Source: DTWD01 sp963662965
GTDB taxonomy: Bacteria > Acidobacteriota > Vicinamibacteria > Vicinamibacterales > UBA8438
DNA: 64,000 bases
Assembly: GCA_963662965.1 (NCBI GenBank)
Contig: OY759970.1
Location: forward strand, 124,001-188,000
Direction of reading: 5' to 3'
This document shows, piece by piece, positions 41,327-51,327 of this stretch. The first letter of the stretch is position 1. Each line of letters opens with the position of its first letter. The notes under the pieces are model-generated. The model did not search any database. It saw nothing but the letters and a program-made list of their open reading frames with translations, and had not been told where the DNA came from. The position numbers and the translations under genes were made by a program.

Positions 41327-43474
41327 TTACCGCCCAAAGGTGAGCCAGGTCCCGGCCAAACCGGCCAAACCGACCCCGGACTCTGTCCAGTCACAGACGC
41401 CGTCGGCAAAGACCTCCCGTAACCGCGCCGCTTCGGCCTCGGTCCACGTCGCCGCGTAGTCGGCGAGATTAATCGGCTTCAGTTGGCACTTAATGATGTC
41501 GGCCGCCAGCGGTCCGCCGGCGACCTCGCGCGGCGACGGCGCCGACGGATACAGTTCCTCGCATCGGCCCTCCCCGCGCACCTGCGTCTCGGCGATCCGC
41601 ATCGGCGTCTCGTCGCGCGACCAGCAACTGTCGACCAGCGTGGCAGGCTTGGCCCGCACCACGCGGTCGATCAGCGGGTCGTTCGACCCGTCCTCGGCGA
41701 GGTTGGCGAGCCACTGATCCATCTGCGCCAGCGCTTCCTGCAGCACCGGGCTCTGGCTGCTATAGAGGCCGTGGCGATCGTCCTCGACCAGCATGACGTG
41801 GTTGTCGGTACGGCCATTCGCCTTGCGCAGGCGCTCCCGGATCGAAAACGAGTGATAGCGGACATGCACGTCACCGTGCTCGCGGTCGTCGCTATAGGCA
41901 CGGTAGTCAATCGTCGGCGTGGTGGCGAGGCCGCCGCCGCCGTTGGTCAACCGACCGGTCTGGTACGCGAGACGCACCGCGTCGAGATCGGCCGTCGTCC
42001 GCTCGGGGACGAAGTTGCCATCGTCGTCGTACCCGCCGATCCGCTCATTCAGGTCGAGAAACTGGGCCGTCGCGATCAGCCCGTCATTGAGCGCGCCGAG
42101 CCCATACTGCACGCCGACATTGTCGAGCGGGCGGCGAACGTGGCCGCTCGCATGACGACCGTAGACGTTGACGTAGTGGCTGTAGACGTCACAGCGCGCA
42201 CCGCCGGGGTTGTCGGTCGGATGATAGCGCTGATCTTCCGGAAGGACGTCGGGGCAGAACTCCGACACGTTGATCCGGCCGGCGTTGACCGACACGTTCG
42301 ACATCGTCGCGTGGGTCAAGAAGCCAGCCACCGCGCGTTGCTCTTCCGTCGAGAAGGGGACCGCGGCGTGCTCGCCAAAGTAGCGGTTGAGCAGCCGCGC
42401 ATCGGTGATCATCGGGATGGTGCCGAAGCCGACGTCGGGGAAGCTGCAGCCCGGGATGATCCCGTCGAGCAGGCCCGGGTAGTTGTCGGCGATCTGATGG
42501 TTTTGGTATGACCCGCCCGAACAGCCCCAGCCAATGGTGTAGCGCGGCGCCCCGTAGGCCTCGATGAATCGCTCCTTGACCATCATCATCGTCTCGGCGG
42601 CCAGCACGTCGTTGCAATTGTTGCCGTAGACGTTGAGGGTGGCCGACGCCACGGCGTAGCCTTGACGCAACATCACATCGTCGGTCACCCCGCCGGTGCG
42701 GTTCCCCTGGCGATACCATCCGTTCACGCAGCCGCCGCCAAAGGTATAGATCAGACGCCCGTTCCACCCCGGTGACCGCGTCCACGGCGCGGGTGTCGGG
42801 TCGCCGGCGCCGGGGGCGTGCAGCATGGCGATTTGATACACGGCGCGGTTGATCACGCCGGTCTCGATCCGGATGACGTAGGGCACGCCGTCACCGGTGA
42901 GCGTGGTTGCCGTAGCGACGTCGGCCGGCGTCTCCGTCGGATCGGGCAGCGATTTGAGCGCGCCGTCGTCAGCCGACCGGTAGACGTAGTCGACGCGCCG
43001 CTCGACCGAGCAATCGTCGTCGAGTGGCGCGCCGAGCATCTCGCCCGACAACAGCTCGAACGTGTCGGTCTCGCAGATGAATGGCTGCTCGTGCGATCCG
43101 GAGAAGACCGGACCTTCGACCGGATGGTTGACGAGCGTGAACGTCTGGTCGGGCGTGTCGGCGGCGACCGACACCACCACGTCGTTCACCCCGAGCGTCA
43201 ATCCGTCGACAAGGCCGACGAGCCCGCGATCGTGGCCTGGACGAAACGCTCCTGTCACGTCGTCGCCGTTGACCGTCACCCCGACGGCGGCCGCGTCGCG
43301 GCCTCTTAGGTCGATGTGAAGGAGCACGTCTCCCCCGGTCACCATCCCCGGGCGGCTCGACAGCACGGTCAGCTCGACCGGACCGACGTCGGCACCGCCG
43401 GCCACGCACGCCGACACGCCACCGGCCACCACACCTCCCGCGACGACAACGCCGGCAAAAGTTTTCAACCGCAT
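41327..43474 (-). CDS. DUF6351 family exported protein
   Basis: A 715-residue protein with a lipoprotein-like leader (VVAGGVSACVAGG). The N-terminal 120 residues are Ig-like (LTVLSSRPGMVTGGDVLLHI); the main part is alpha/beta-hydrolase-like with the nucleophile elbow IGWGCSGGSYQNHQIADNYP and GCSFPDVGFGT. Length and wording fit DUF6351, a family of presumed esterases related to tannase-like hydrolases; the reaction is unproven. The start is taken at ATG 43474, after GGAAGGTGG; a GTG two codons upstream is possible. It may be co-transcribed with the acyl-CoA synthetase upstream (15-base gap). Confidence 0.85.
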   Translation of the reverse strand: MRLKTFAGVVVAGGVVAGGVSACVAGGADVGPVELTVLSSRPGMVTGGDVLLHIDLRGRDAAAVGVTVNGDDVTGAFRPGHDRGLVGLVDGLTLGVNDVVVSVAADTPDQTFTLVNHPVEGPVFSGSHEQPFICETDTFELLSGEMLGAPLDDDCSVERRVDYVYRSADDGALKSLPDPTETPADVATATTLTGDGVPYVIRIETGVINRAVYQIAMLHAPGAGDPTPAPWTRSPGWNGRLIYTFGGGCVNGWYRQGNRTGGVTDDVMLRQGYAVASATLNVYGNNCNDVLAAETMMMVKERFIEAYGAPRYTIGWGCSGGSYQNHQIADNYPGLLDGIIPGCSFPDVGFGTIPMITDARLLNRYFGEHAAVPFSTEEQRAVAGFLTHATMSNVSVNAGRINVSEFCPDVLPEDQRYHPTDNPGGARCDVYSHYVNVYGRHASGHVRRPLDNVGVQYGLGALNDGLIATAQFLDLNERIGGYDDDGNFVPERTTADLDAVRLAYQTGRLTNGGGGLATTPTIDYRAYSDDREHGDVHVRYHSFSIRERLRKANGRTDNHVMLVEDDRHGLYSSQSPVLQEALAQMDQWLANLAEDGSNDPLIDRVVRAKPATLVDSCWSRDETPMRIAETQVRGEGRCEELYPSAPSPREVAGGPLAADIIKCQLKPINLADYAATWTEAEAARLREVFADGVCDWTESGVGLAGLAGTWLTFGR

Positions 43475-43489
43475 GGCCACCTTCCGTCT

Positions 43490-45061
43490 CTACTGTTTCG
43501 CGATCGCCGCCGCTCCCTGGCGGAGCACATACTTCTGAATCTTCCCGGTCGCCGTCTTCGGAAGCTGACCTGCAAAGGTTATCCGCCGGGGCGCCTTGAA
43601 GTGCGCCATCTTTTCTCGGGCGTAGGTGATGAGCTCGTCGGCGCTCACCGTCGCGCCGTTGTTCAGCACGACAAACGCGTGCGGCGTTTCGCCCCACTGC
43701 TCGTCGGGCATCCCGACGACCGCGATCTCGCAGATGGCGGGATGGCGCATCATCACTCCCTCCACCTCGACGGAGGAGATGTTCTCGCCGCCGCTGATGA
43801 TGACATCCTTGAAGCGGTCGCGGATCTCGATGTAGCCGTCTGGATGTACGACCGCCGCATCGCCGCTATGGAACCATCCGCCCCGCATGGCGGTCGCGGT
43901 CGCCTCCGGGTCGTTGTAGTAGCCTGCCATCACGACGTTGCCGCGGACGATGATCTCACCGAGCGTCGCGGCGTCGCGTGGCACGTCGCCGCCGTCTTCG
44001 TCGACGACTCGGAGCTCGCCAGAGGTAATCAGCTCGACACCCTGACGTGCCTTGATCGTGGCCCGCTCGTCCATCGACAGTTCTCGATGCTCCGGCCGCG
44101 GCTCGCACACCGTGATGAACGGGGCGGTCTCGGTCAACCCGTAGACGTGGATCAGCTCCCAGCCAAACTCACCCTCGACCCGCTGAATGGTGGCGGCGGC
44201 CGGTGGCGCACCAGCGGTCATGACCCGCACGCCGGGCCGCACCTCGCCCCGCTGATCGGCCGAGGCGTTGGCCAGCATGATCAGCACCGTCGGCGCGGCG
44301 CACATGTGCGTCACCGCTTCGGCACGCATGAGGGCGAACGCGCGCAGCGGATCGAGCGCTCTCAGACAGATATTCCGGCCGCCGACCGCGGTCACCACCC
44401 AGGTGAATGTCCACCCGTTCGCGTGAAACATTGGAAGCGTCCACAGGTACCGGCTGTCGCAGCTCATGGGCCAATGGATGAGCGAGCCGACGACGTTCAT
44501 GTAGGCGTTCCGATGCGTGATCATCACGCCCTTCGGTCGCGACGTCGTCCCGCTCGTGTAGTTGATCGTCAAGAGGTCGTGTTCGTCGATCTCGGGAGCT
44601 TCGAATGACGTGTCCTCCGCATCGAGCAGCGCCTCGTAGTCGGCCCACCCCGTCCGCTCACCCTCCAACGCCACGAATTGCTCGATGTGCGGGCAGTCGC
44701 CCCGAATCGCGTCGACCGCTTCGAGGTAATCGGCATGCGCGCACACCACCTTGGCCCCACTGTGATTGATGATGTAGGCAAACTCCGCCGGTTTTAGTCG
44801 AAAATTGATCGGAACGAGCACCGCTCCAATCTGCGGAACCGCGTAGAACGATTCGAGCTGCGCGTGCGTATTGGGTGAGAGGTAGGCGACGCGGTCGCCC
44901 CGGGCGACGCCGAGCCGTTGGAGCGCCGACGACCAGCGGTCGCACCGAGCGAAGAAGTCCGAGTAGGTGAGCCGAAGCTCCCCGTCGACCACCGCTTCGC
45001 GATTCCCGTAGAGGCTGCGGGCGCGGCGCTGAAACTCAAGCGGCGTCAGCGGGGTGTCCAC
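43490..45061 (-). CDS. AMP-binding acyl-CoA synthetase
   Basis: A 523-residue ANL-family ligase: TINYTSGTTSRPKGVMITHR (P-loop), MFHANGWTFTW, VYGLTETAPF, GGWFHSGDAAVVHPDGYIEI followed by DRFKDVIISGGENIS, and the catalytic Lys in PKTATGKIQKYVLR. The wording (MFHANGW, GGENISSVEVE) is typical of medium/long-chain fatty acyl-CoA synthetases, and it differs from the coumarate-type ligase at 2053. GTG start. Likely feeds beta-oxidation or lipid synthesis in the cytoplasm. Confidence 0.92.
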   Translation of the reverse strand: MDTPLTPLEFQRRARSLYGNREAVVDGELRLTYSDFFARCDRWSSALQRLGVARGDRVAYLSPNTHAQLESFYAVPQIGAVLVPINFRLKPAEFAYIINHSGAKVVCAHADYLEAVDAIRGDCPHIEQFVALEGERTGWADYEALLDAEDTSFEAPEIDEHDLLTINYTSGTTSRPKGVMITHRNAYMNVVGSLIHWPMSCDSRYLWTLPMFHANGWTFTWVVTAVGGRNICLRALDPLRAFALMRAEAVTHMCAAPTVLIMLANASADQRGEVRPGVRVMTAGAPPAAATIQRVEGEFGWELIHVYGLTETAPFITVCEPRPEHRELSMDERATIKARQGVELITSGELRVVDEDGGDVPRDAATLGEIIVRGNVVMAGYYNDPEATATAMRGGWFHSGDAAVVHPDGYIEIRDRFKDVIISGGENISSVEVEGVMMRHPAICEIAVVGMPDEQWGETPHAFVVLNNGATVSADELITYAREKMAHFKAPRRITFAGQLPKTATGKIQKYVLRQGAAAIAKQ

Positions 45062-45105
45062 GTGGACCCGGATGATACCATGCGTACTGAGAGGATCTGA
45101 CGGTC

Positions 45106-45999
45106 ATGCGATACCTGAAGACATATCAATACCGGCTCACCTGGGCTTGTGTCGTCGCCGTGACGGCGCTCGCGTCTCCGGCACTGGCGCAGTCGGAGGA
45201 CGAGCCGTACCTTGGCAGCTGGCGCGGCAACGCGACCGGTGCCGACGGCACCACGACCGGCGTCGTGCTCACGGTGACGGAATCCAACGGCGCCTATGAG
45301 GGCGTCGTGTCGGGTTTTGGGCCCGGACGCGAGGCGCCGCTGACGAGCGTCAGCACGGCGGACGGCGTCCTCGTGGCTGAAGCCGCCGTCGACTCTCGCC
45401 TCGGATCGCTCGGCGTGCGGTACGAGCTGTCGCTGAATGAAGACGGCGACGTGCTGAGCGGAACCCAGCAACTCATCTTCGGCAACCAGCGTGTCGCTTT
45501 CGATGTCGAGCTCAAGAAGCGCCGTCGTCGTGATGTGCCGCAGCCGCAAGTGGAGCAACGCATCGGCTACTTCGTCGGCACCTGGGCCTTCGACTATACC
45601 GGCGGCGAGTTCCCACCCCTGAGCATCGGGACCCGGTCGGGACGGGTCACGTTCACACAGCGCGGCGACTCACCGTGGGTGGATGGGCGAATCACCGGTG
45701 ACGTCTACGGCGACGTTTACGCGGAGCACGTGGTGATCGGATACGACCCCGACAACCGGTTCCTGGTCTTCAAGGAAACGCTGTGGAACGACATCGAGCT
45801 ACTGAGCGTCGCCAACTGGCAGAGCCCGATCGGGATCAGCTTCGTGACGATCCCGGTCGAACACGACGGACAGTCCTATCAGCTGCGCCGGGTCATCGCC
45901 GTCACGTCGGAAACGGCGTTTCGGGTGACCGAAGAGTTTTCGATCGATGGCGGGCCGTATCGCCGTCTGGGGAATGCCGTGTATCGGCGTGTCGATTGA
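45106..45999 (+). CDS. Exported beta-rich protein of unknown function
   Basis: A 297-residue protein with a signal peptide (CVVAVTALASPALAQ) and two lipocalin-like halves: PYLGSWRGNATGADGTTTGV to about residue 145, then GYFVGTWAFDYTGGEFPPLS through FRVTEEFSIDGGPYRRLGN. Each half begins with a G-x-W strand, as in calycins, so small-molecule binding is possible. No enzyme motif was seen. AGGA lies ten bases before the start. It diverges from the acyl-CoA synthetase. Confidence 0.7.
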   Translation: MRYLKTYQYRLTWACVVAVTALASPALAQSEDEPYLGSWRGNATGADGTTTGVVLTVTESNGAYEGVVSGFGPGREAPLTSVSTADGVLVAEAAVDSRLGSLGVRYELSLNEDGDVLSGTQQLIFGNQRVAFDVELKKRRRRDVPQPQVEQRIGYFVGTWAFDYTGGEFPPLSIGTRSGRVTFTQRGDSPWVDGRITGDVYGDVYAEHVVIGYDPDNRFLVFKETLWNDIELLSVANWQSPIGISFVTIPVEHDGQSYQLRRVIAVTSETAFRVTEEFSIDGGPYRRLGNAVYRRVD

Positions 46000-46020
46000 C
46001 TAGACGGGGCTTCACCCCGA
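46000..46020 (-). repeat. Truncated three-hairpin repeat arm
   Basis: CTAGACGGGGCTTCACCCCG matches the last hairpin of the dispersed family in reverse orientation, minus its centre. It begins at the base after the preceding stop codon. Confidence 0.5.
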
Positions 46021-46064
46021 ACGAGAATAAGATTCGTGTATCGCTCCGCACAACGGCCTAGCCT

Positions 46065-47522
46065 ATGACGTTCGTCTCAGAGCTCTCTCCGACCGCCCTC
46101 TGGTCGCACTTCGACCACATCCTCGCCATTCCACGCGCCTCCAAAGACGAAGAGCGGATGCGCGCGCACGTCCTCGGCGTGGCACGGGGGCGTGGTCTCG
46201 AGCACACGGTCGACGGCGCCGGTAACGTCGTGGTGCGCAAACCGGGCACGTCGGGCCACGAGACCGCGCCGGTTACCATCCTGCAGTCGCATCTCGACAT
46301 GGTGCAGGAAAAGAACGCCGATGTCGCCTTTGACTTTGCCACCGACGGCATCGTGCCGCAGCAGGCTGGCGCGTACGTCACCGCCACCGGGACGACGCTC
46401 GGATCGGACAATGGAATCGGCGTCGCGGCCATGCTGGCGGTGATGTCAGCGACCGACGTGGTGCACGGACCGCTCGAGCTACTCTTTACGATCGACGAGG
46501 AAACCGGCCTGACCGGCGCGGCGCAGGTCGATGCCAGCGTGTTGAGCGGCCGCCAGCTGATCAACCTCGATTCCGAGGAAGAGAACATTCTGTACGTCGG
46601 CTGCGCCGGCGGCGGTGACTCTCACCTCACCCTCGATCTGACCACCGCTCCGACCAGCGACGACGACCGCACCGTCGCGCTTGCCCTGACCGGTCTCAAG
46701 GGCGGTCACTCCGGATGCGACATCCATCTCCAGCGCGGCAATGCGCTCTGCCTGCTCGCCCGCGCCCTCCTGGCAGCGCACGGCACGGCGCCGTTCCGTC
46801 TCGCCCGGTTGGAGGGCGGCAGCGCACACAACGCGATCCCGCGGGAAGCGTTCGCGACCCTCGTCCTCGCGGCGAGCGACCGCGACCCGGTGGTGTCCGC
46901 CATCACGGAGGAGTTGACGGCGATCCAGGACGAGTACCGACCCGCCGATCCCGGCATGACGCTGAGTGTCGACGATGCGGAGTCGGTTGCTGACGACGCC
47001 GCGTGGGATCAGGCGACCACGACCACCGTCCTTCGGTTGCTCACGAGCCTTCCGCACGGCGTCGACGCAATGAGCTACGACATCCCCGACCTCGTTGAGA
47101 CGAGCCACAACGTCGCGACCGCCAAGCCGGAGAACGGATCGCTGGTGATCACGACGAGCGCGCGGTCATCAATCGATGCGGCGCTCGATGCGCTGCGTCG
47201 CCGCGTGCGCGCGACCGGAGAGCTGGCCGGCGCGCGCGTCGACGAGAGCCCGGCCTACCCCGGGTGGAAGCCGAACCTGCAGTCCCATTTGCTCGAGGTG
47301 GTCAAGACCGTGCACGCCCAGGAGCTGGGGTCCGAACCGGAGGTCAAGGCGATTCACGCCGGTCTCGAGTGCGGCATCATCGGGAAGAAGATCCCCGGGA
47401 TGGACATGATCTCGTTCGGCCCGATCATCGAGTTCCCGCACTCCCCCGACGAGCGGGTCCACATCGACTCGGTGGCGCGCTTCTATCGCCTGCTCACGGC
47501 GACGCTCGAGGCGCTATCCTAA
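46065..47522 (+). CDS. pepD: Aminoacyl-histidine dipeptidase
   Basis: A 485-residue M20/M28-type metallopeptidase. Motifs: LQSHLDMVQEKN (first zinc His and catalytic Asp), GTTLGSDNGIGVAAMLAVM (bridging Asp), FTIDEETGLTGA (catalytic Glu and zinc Glu), NLDSEEENILYVGCAGGGD, KGGHSGCDI and the final FGPIIEFPHSPDERVHIDS with the C-terminal His. This is the PepD/carnosinase-like family, which cleaves Xaa-His and other dipeptides in the cytoplasm. Length is normal for the family (about 485). Confidence 0.93.
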   Translation: MTFVSELSPTALWSHFDHILAIPRASKDEERMRAHVLGVARGRGLEHTVDGAGNVVVRKPGTSGHETAPVTILQSHLDMVQEKNADVAFDFATDGIVPQQAGAYVTATGTTLGSDNGIGVAAMLAVMSATDVVHGPLELLFTIDEETGLTGAAQVDASVLSGRQLINLDSEEENILYVGCAGGGDSHLTLDLTTAPTSDDDRTVALALTGLKGGHSGCDIHLQRGNALCLLARALLAAHGTAPFRLARLEGGSAHNAIPREAFATLVLAASDRDPVVSAITEELTAIQDEYRPADPGMTLSVDDAESVADDAAWDQATTTTVLRLLTSLPHGVDAMSYDIPDLVETSHNVATAKPENGSLVITTSARSSIDAALDALRRRVRATGELAGARVDESPAYPGWKPNLQSHLLEVVKTVHAQELGSEPEVKAIHAGLECGIIGKKIPGMDMISFGPIIEFPHSPDERVHIDSVARFYRLLTATLEALS

Positions 47523-47567
47523 AACCACGCGCGGGCTGGCGAGCCCACTGCCACACTGGAGGCACCC

Positions 47568-49492
47568 ATGAAGACGAGCTTCGTGTCGGCGCTCTGCACC
47601 ACCCTGGCCACCGCGCTACTCATCACCCCGGACGCATCCGCCCAGATCACCCGAATCGACTTGCAGGTGGTCGAGTCGCCGGCACTGGACGGACAACGCT
47701 TTGGGTTGGCGGGACAGTACGAACGTCTGCGGGGCATGGCCCATGGCGAGGTCGACCCGGACGACCCGCGGCACCGTGACATCGTGAATCTCGACCACGC
47801 GCCGCGCAACGGCGCCGGGCGAGTCGAGTACCGCACGACGATCGAGATCTACCGGCCGGTTGACATGACCCGCTGGAACCGTGCCCTGTATCACACCGTC
47901 CCGAACCGGGGCCGAACGGATGTCGATCCGACGCTCCTCGACCGAGGGTTCGCACTCGTGCAAGTGGGGTGGCAAGGCGACATCGCTCCCACCGACCGTA
48001 ACATCGTGCCGGTTCTGCCGGTGGCAAAGAACCCTGACGGCACGTCCATCGTCGGCCCAGCCCTCGAGGAGTTCATCTTCAACGATGCCGAGTCGGCCTC
48101 CCGAGCCCGACTCACCTATCCGGCGGCGTCGCTCGACCCCGAGCAGGCGACGCTGACCGTCCGCCGCACACAGCAGGCCCCTCGCCTGACCCCCCACGAT
48201 CTATCGTGGCGGTACGTGAACGACAGGGAGATCCAGATCGAACGCCCGGGAGGCTTCGACGGGGGCGCCATCTACGAGCTCGTCTACCGCGCAAAAGACC
48301 CGATCGTGATGGGGCTCGGCTTTGCGGCGATGCGCGACGCGATCTCGTTCCTCCGCTACGCCGAGACCGACACCGCCGGCAACGCAAACCCGCTCGCGTT
48401 CGAGGGTCTCCCACGGGTCACCATCTCGTTTGGCAACTCCCAGAGCGGCCGCGCGCTCAGAGACTACGGTTCAACCAGGACGTCGCCGGCCGGATCGTGT
48501 TCGACGGCATGCACCCCGCCATCGCGGGCTCACGCAAGACTTTCACGAACTACCAGTTCTCTCAGCCCGGTCGGTGGCAAAAACAACACGAGGACCACGT
48601 CTTCCCGGGCGACCAGTTCCCGTTCACCTACGCGACCCTGACCGACCCGCTCAGCGGCCGAACGGACGGACTCCAGGAGCAGTGCGCCGCGTCGAACACC
48701 TGCCCGAAGATCATCCACAGCGATGGTGAAGCCGAGCTCTGGCAGGCTCGGTCGTCCCTCATTGTCACCGACCCGCTCGGCACCCACATCGAGCTCCCGG
48801 ACAACGTGCGCGTCTACTTGGTCGCCGGGACGCAGCACGGCGGTGGCGGCGGTGTCCATGCTGCGACGCCGAACCGGGGCATCTGTCAGCACCTCGGCAA
48901 TCCGCTCGCGTTGGAACAAATCCGGACGGCACTCAGCGTGGCGTTGTACGAATGGGTCGCGAAGGGGATCGAGCCGCCACCGAGCCGTTTTCCGACCGTC
49001 GCCAACGGTGGGCTCGTGCCGTCGGCCGCGGCGGGGTTCCCTGACATCCCGCACGTCAGGTATTCGGGGTCTTATAATCCCCTGCACCTGCGCGAGCACC
49101 GCTCCCTTCCGCCGAAGGACGGCGCGGCCTACACGGTCCTCGTCGGGAGCGTTGACGCCGATGGCAACATGACGAGCGGCGTCAGACACCCCAATCTCGT
49201 CGCGCCCGTCGGCACGTACACCGGCTGGAATCTGCGGCGGAAGGGATTCGGGGAGGGCGGACAATGCGCCGGAACCGGGTCGTTCATCCCGTTCTCGGCC
49301 GACAATGCGAAGCGCCAGGCGTCGGGCGACCCGCGCCGTTCGCTCGAGGAGCGATATCCGACGCATGAGGCGTACGTGCGGGCGGTATCCGAAGCCGCCG
49401 ATGCCCTCCGGCGCGATCGGCTGCTGCTCGGTCGCCACGCCGATGACATCGTCAAGCTCGCCAGAAACAGCGGCGTCTCCGCGCGAGATTGA
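47568..49492 (+). pseudogene. Alpha/beta-hydrolase-domain protein with frameshift
   Basis: Signal peptide (LLITPDASAQ) then a long exported protein of about 640 codons with an alpha/beta hydrolase domain of the type found in Acidobacteria/Proteobacteria: ALYHTVPNRGRTDVDP, GFALVQVGWQGDI, TISFGNSQSGRALRDY (nucleophile region). Around 48465 the frame changes: RALRDYG continues as GSTRTSP in frame 1, while FNQDVAGRIVFDGMHP and everything after it is in another frame. A small deletion at this point explains it. Later segments (YLVAGTQHGGGGGVHA, RFPTVANGGLVP) look normal, so this is either a recent pseudogene or one sequence error. Confidence 0.78.
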
Positions 49493-49494
49493 CC

Positions 49495-50511
49495 TTACGG
49501 CTGCGCCTGTTGGCGCTCCGCGTGGCGCGCGGAGCCGAGGATGCCGGTCACCGCGCGGTTCCCTTCGTGACAGGCGTACTCATACAAGTCGTAGCTCATG
49601 TCGCGCTTGAGCGGCAGCGCCAGCATCCAGGGTTGGGTGTAGACGTTGGGATCCTCGACTCGTACCTGCCAGTCGAGGATGTCGTCGGCGACGCGCGTGA
49701 AGCGCTCGACCAGCGTCAGGTCGGCGCTCACCGGCACGCCGTGCATCCGGCCGGCGTTCTGATTCAGGGTAATCCACGCCTTTTCGGTGAAGTGCGTCGT
49801 TTCGACGACGAGCGTCTCTTCCTCCCAGCGCCCGCGCGTGTCGCCCATCCACTGCCGGATCTTCAGGTCGATGTGCGGGCGGTCGTCGAGTGGGATGATC
49901 CGCGGCTCGCGGACCATCTCGTAGAGGATCACGACGTAGCCGGGTATCTGGAAGATGTGGTTGCCGGTGTTGTAGGTGTTCGGGATCATCGAGCCGGGTA
50001 TGCCGCGGGTGATGCAGCGGCTGTAGGGGCTCATGTTCTCGTGCGAGTCGGCGCGGTTGGCGACGAGCCACTGCGCCCGCGCCTCGGCCTCCGGTCGCGT
50101 CGGCACCCGACCGGTCGGTGGGTCGGCAATCATCGATGTCCGGCGCGTGTAGACGACCGTATGGCGCGGGTCGCTCCAAAAGCTGTTGTAGCCAGAACCC
50201 CACGGCCGCCCGGCAACCGTTCGGCGCCCGCCCGGCGCATTGTCGCGCTCGCGCACTTCGGCACCGCGGCGCTCGAGTGCCGCGGCTTCCTCTTCCGTGA
50301 AGAACTCTTTGTCGCCCAGCCGCGAGGGCCGCTCGAGCGGGGTCAGTGTGTCGTTGGTCCAGATTCCGGAGATGTCGGGCTGCCCGTCGGCAGTGCGTGG
50401 GGCACGGTAGTGCGGATCGAGTCCTGACTGTGCAGCGACGTCAGCGGCACCGCCGAGCACGAGGGCGCAGGCCGCCATCCCGAGGCATCGATTCCATCTG
50501 TCTGCTCGCAT
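49495..50511 (-). CDS. Exported protein of an Acidobacterial conserved family
   Basis: A 338-residue protein: signal peptide (ACALVLGGAADVAAQS) followed by RTADGQPDISGIWTND, the standard opening of a large uncharacterised family in Acidobacteria. Other conserved stretches are SPYSRCITRGIPGSMIPNTY, IFQIPGYVVILYEMVREPR, RWEEETLVVETTHF and ADLTLVERFTRVADD. No catalytic motif is clear. The start at 50511 is at the signal peptide. Its stop is 2 bases from that of the convergent hydrolase pseudogene. Confidence 0.78.
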   Translation of the reverse strand: MRADRWNRCLGMAACALVLGGAADVAAQSGLDPHYRAPRTADGQPDISGIWTNDTLTPLERPSRLGDKEFFTEEEAAALERRGAEVRERDNAPGGRRTVAGRPWGSGYNSFWSDPRHTVVYTRRTSMIADPPTGRVPTRPEAEARAQWLVANRADSHENMSPYSRCITRGIPGSMIPNTYNTGNHIFQIPGYVVILYEMVREPRIIPLDDRPHIDLKIRQWMGDTRGRWEEETLVVETTHFTEKAWITLNQNAGRMHGVPVSADLTLVERFTRVADDILDWQVRVEDPNVYTQPWMLALPLKRDMSYDLYEYACHEGNRAVTGILGSARHAERQQAQP

Positions 50512-50540
50512 CAAGCCGCTTATTGTAGCGAAGTCGCGAA

Positions 50541-50725
50541 CTACTCCGACGCGTCTGGAAACTTCATCCGACGAAGCAGATCGTCGAAGCGGGGATCGCC
50601 TCGAAAGTCGTCGAACCATTGGCCCACCTTGGCGAAGCACAGTAAACCACCACGCCCATCCTGCCTGCCCCGAGCTGCGAGATGATTCGGTACGGGCCGA
50701 GGGCGGATCCAACGGACAGCGTCAC
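50541..50725 (-). pseudogene. Scar of a Ser/Thr kinase gene (ends only)
   Basis: From a GTG at 50725 the reading is MTLSVGSALGPYRIISQLGA then GRMG, the hallmark start of Acidobacterial Ser/Thr kinases (normally LGPYxI...LGAGGMGEVY). Within 30 bases it switches frame to WFDDFRGDPRFDDLLRRMKF and PDASE-stop, the typical C-terminal tail of the same proteins. About 800 residues between are gone. The start overlaps the stop of the upstream gene (GTGA), showing the former operon arrangement. Confidence 0.75.
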
Positions 50726-51321
50726 GGCAGCGTGTTCCCTCGCGCATCCATCAAGTCGCGGTAGCCGTCGGCGCGGTCGCGCGCGACATGCGCGTCGCGA
50801 TAGAAGCCGGCGGTGCTCAGCGTGAGGGTGATCTCCTCAGCGCCGGCGTTCTCCCAATACCAGCCGTGCACGCCGGTGAACGGCGCGACGTAGCTGCCGT
50901 TGGCCGTATCGCTCTCGGCCGAATCGAAGCTCTCGGCGTACCCCGGCGGGGCGCCATCGGGCGCGCTGTGAAAATTGTATTCGACCGGGCCGGTCGCCTC
51001 CCACGTGTAGAGCATCGTCCCGCCCTCTTGCAGGCGGTAGGTGTATTCGACCCATTCATAGGGCGCGAGCCGCACCTGGAGCGCGTCGGTTCGGTACTCG
51101 GCCTCCTCCATGGTGATGGCCACCACCTGCGCGAGCGCCAGTAGGCCCAACACCTCGCCGGTGCCAAGGGGGTCGACGCCGTACTCGGCGGGCATCACCG
51201 CGCCGATGAAGACGAGCGCGGCGACGAGCAGCGCTGCCACGGCCGCGAGACCGATTTTCTTGACGGAGACCTGCTGGGCCTCGTCCGCACCCAGGAACCA
51301 ACGGTCAGGCACGTTCACCAC
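50722..51321 (-). CDS. Single-pass membrane protein partnered with HupE
   Basis: A 199-residue protein with a short cytoplasmic start (VPDRWFLGADEAQQVSVKKI), one membrane helix (GLAAVAALLVAALVFIGAVM) and an extracytoplasmic beta-rich domain (YEWVEYTYRLQEGGTMLYTW, GWYWENAGAEEITLTLSTAG). No family name is certain. GTG start with AGGAG five bases upstream, itself lying in the end of the HupE gene; the six-base gap means coupling. A role with the HupE transporter is inferred from context. Confidence 0.7.
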   Translation of the reverse strand: MVNVPDRWFLGADEAQQVSVKKIGLAAVAALLVAALVFIGAVMPAEYGVDPLGTGEVLGLLALAQVVAITMEEAEYRTDALQVRLAPYEWVEYTYRLQEGGTMLYTWEATGPVEYNFHSAPDGAPPGYAESFDSAESDTANGSYVAPFTGVHGWYWENAGAEEITLTLSTAGFYRDAHVARDRADGYRDLMDARGNTLP

Positions 51322-51327
51322 GGGCTC

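Noticed and set aside
48530..49438. Minus-strand frame of about 300 codons opposite the hydrolase pseudogene
   Set aside because: It is rich in Arg/Val/Asp shadow sequence typical of antisense frames in GC-rich genes and has no recognisable domain.
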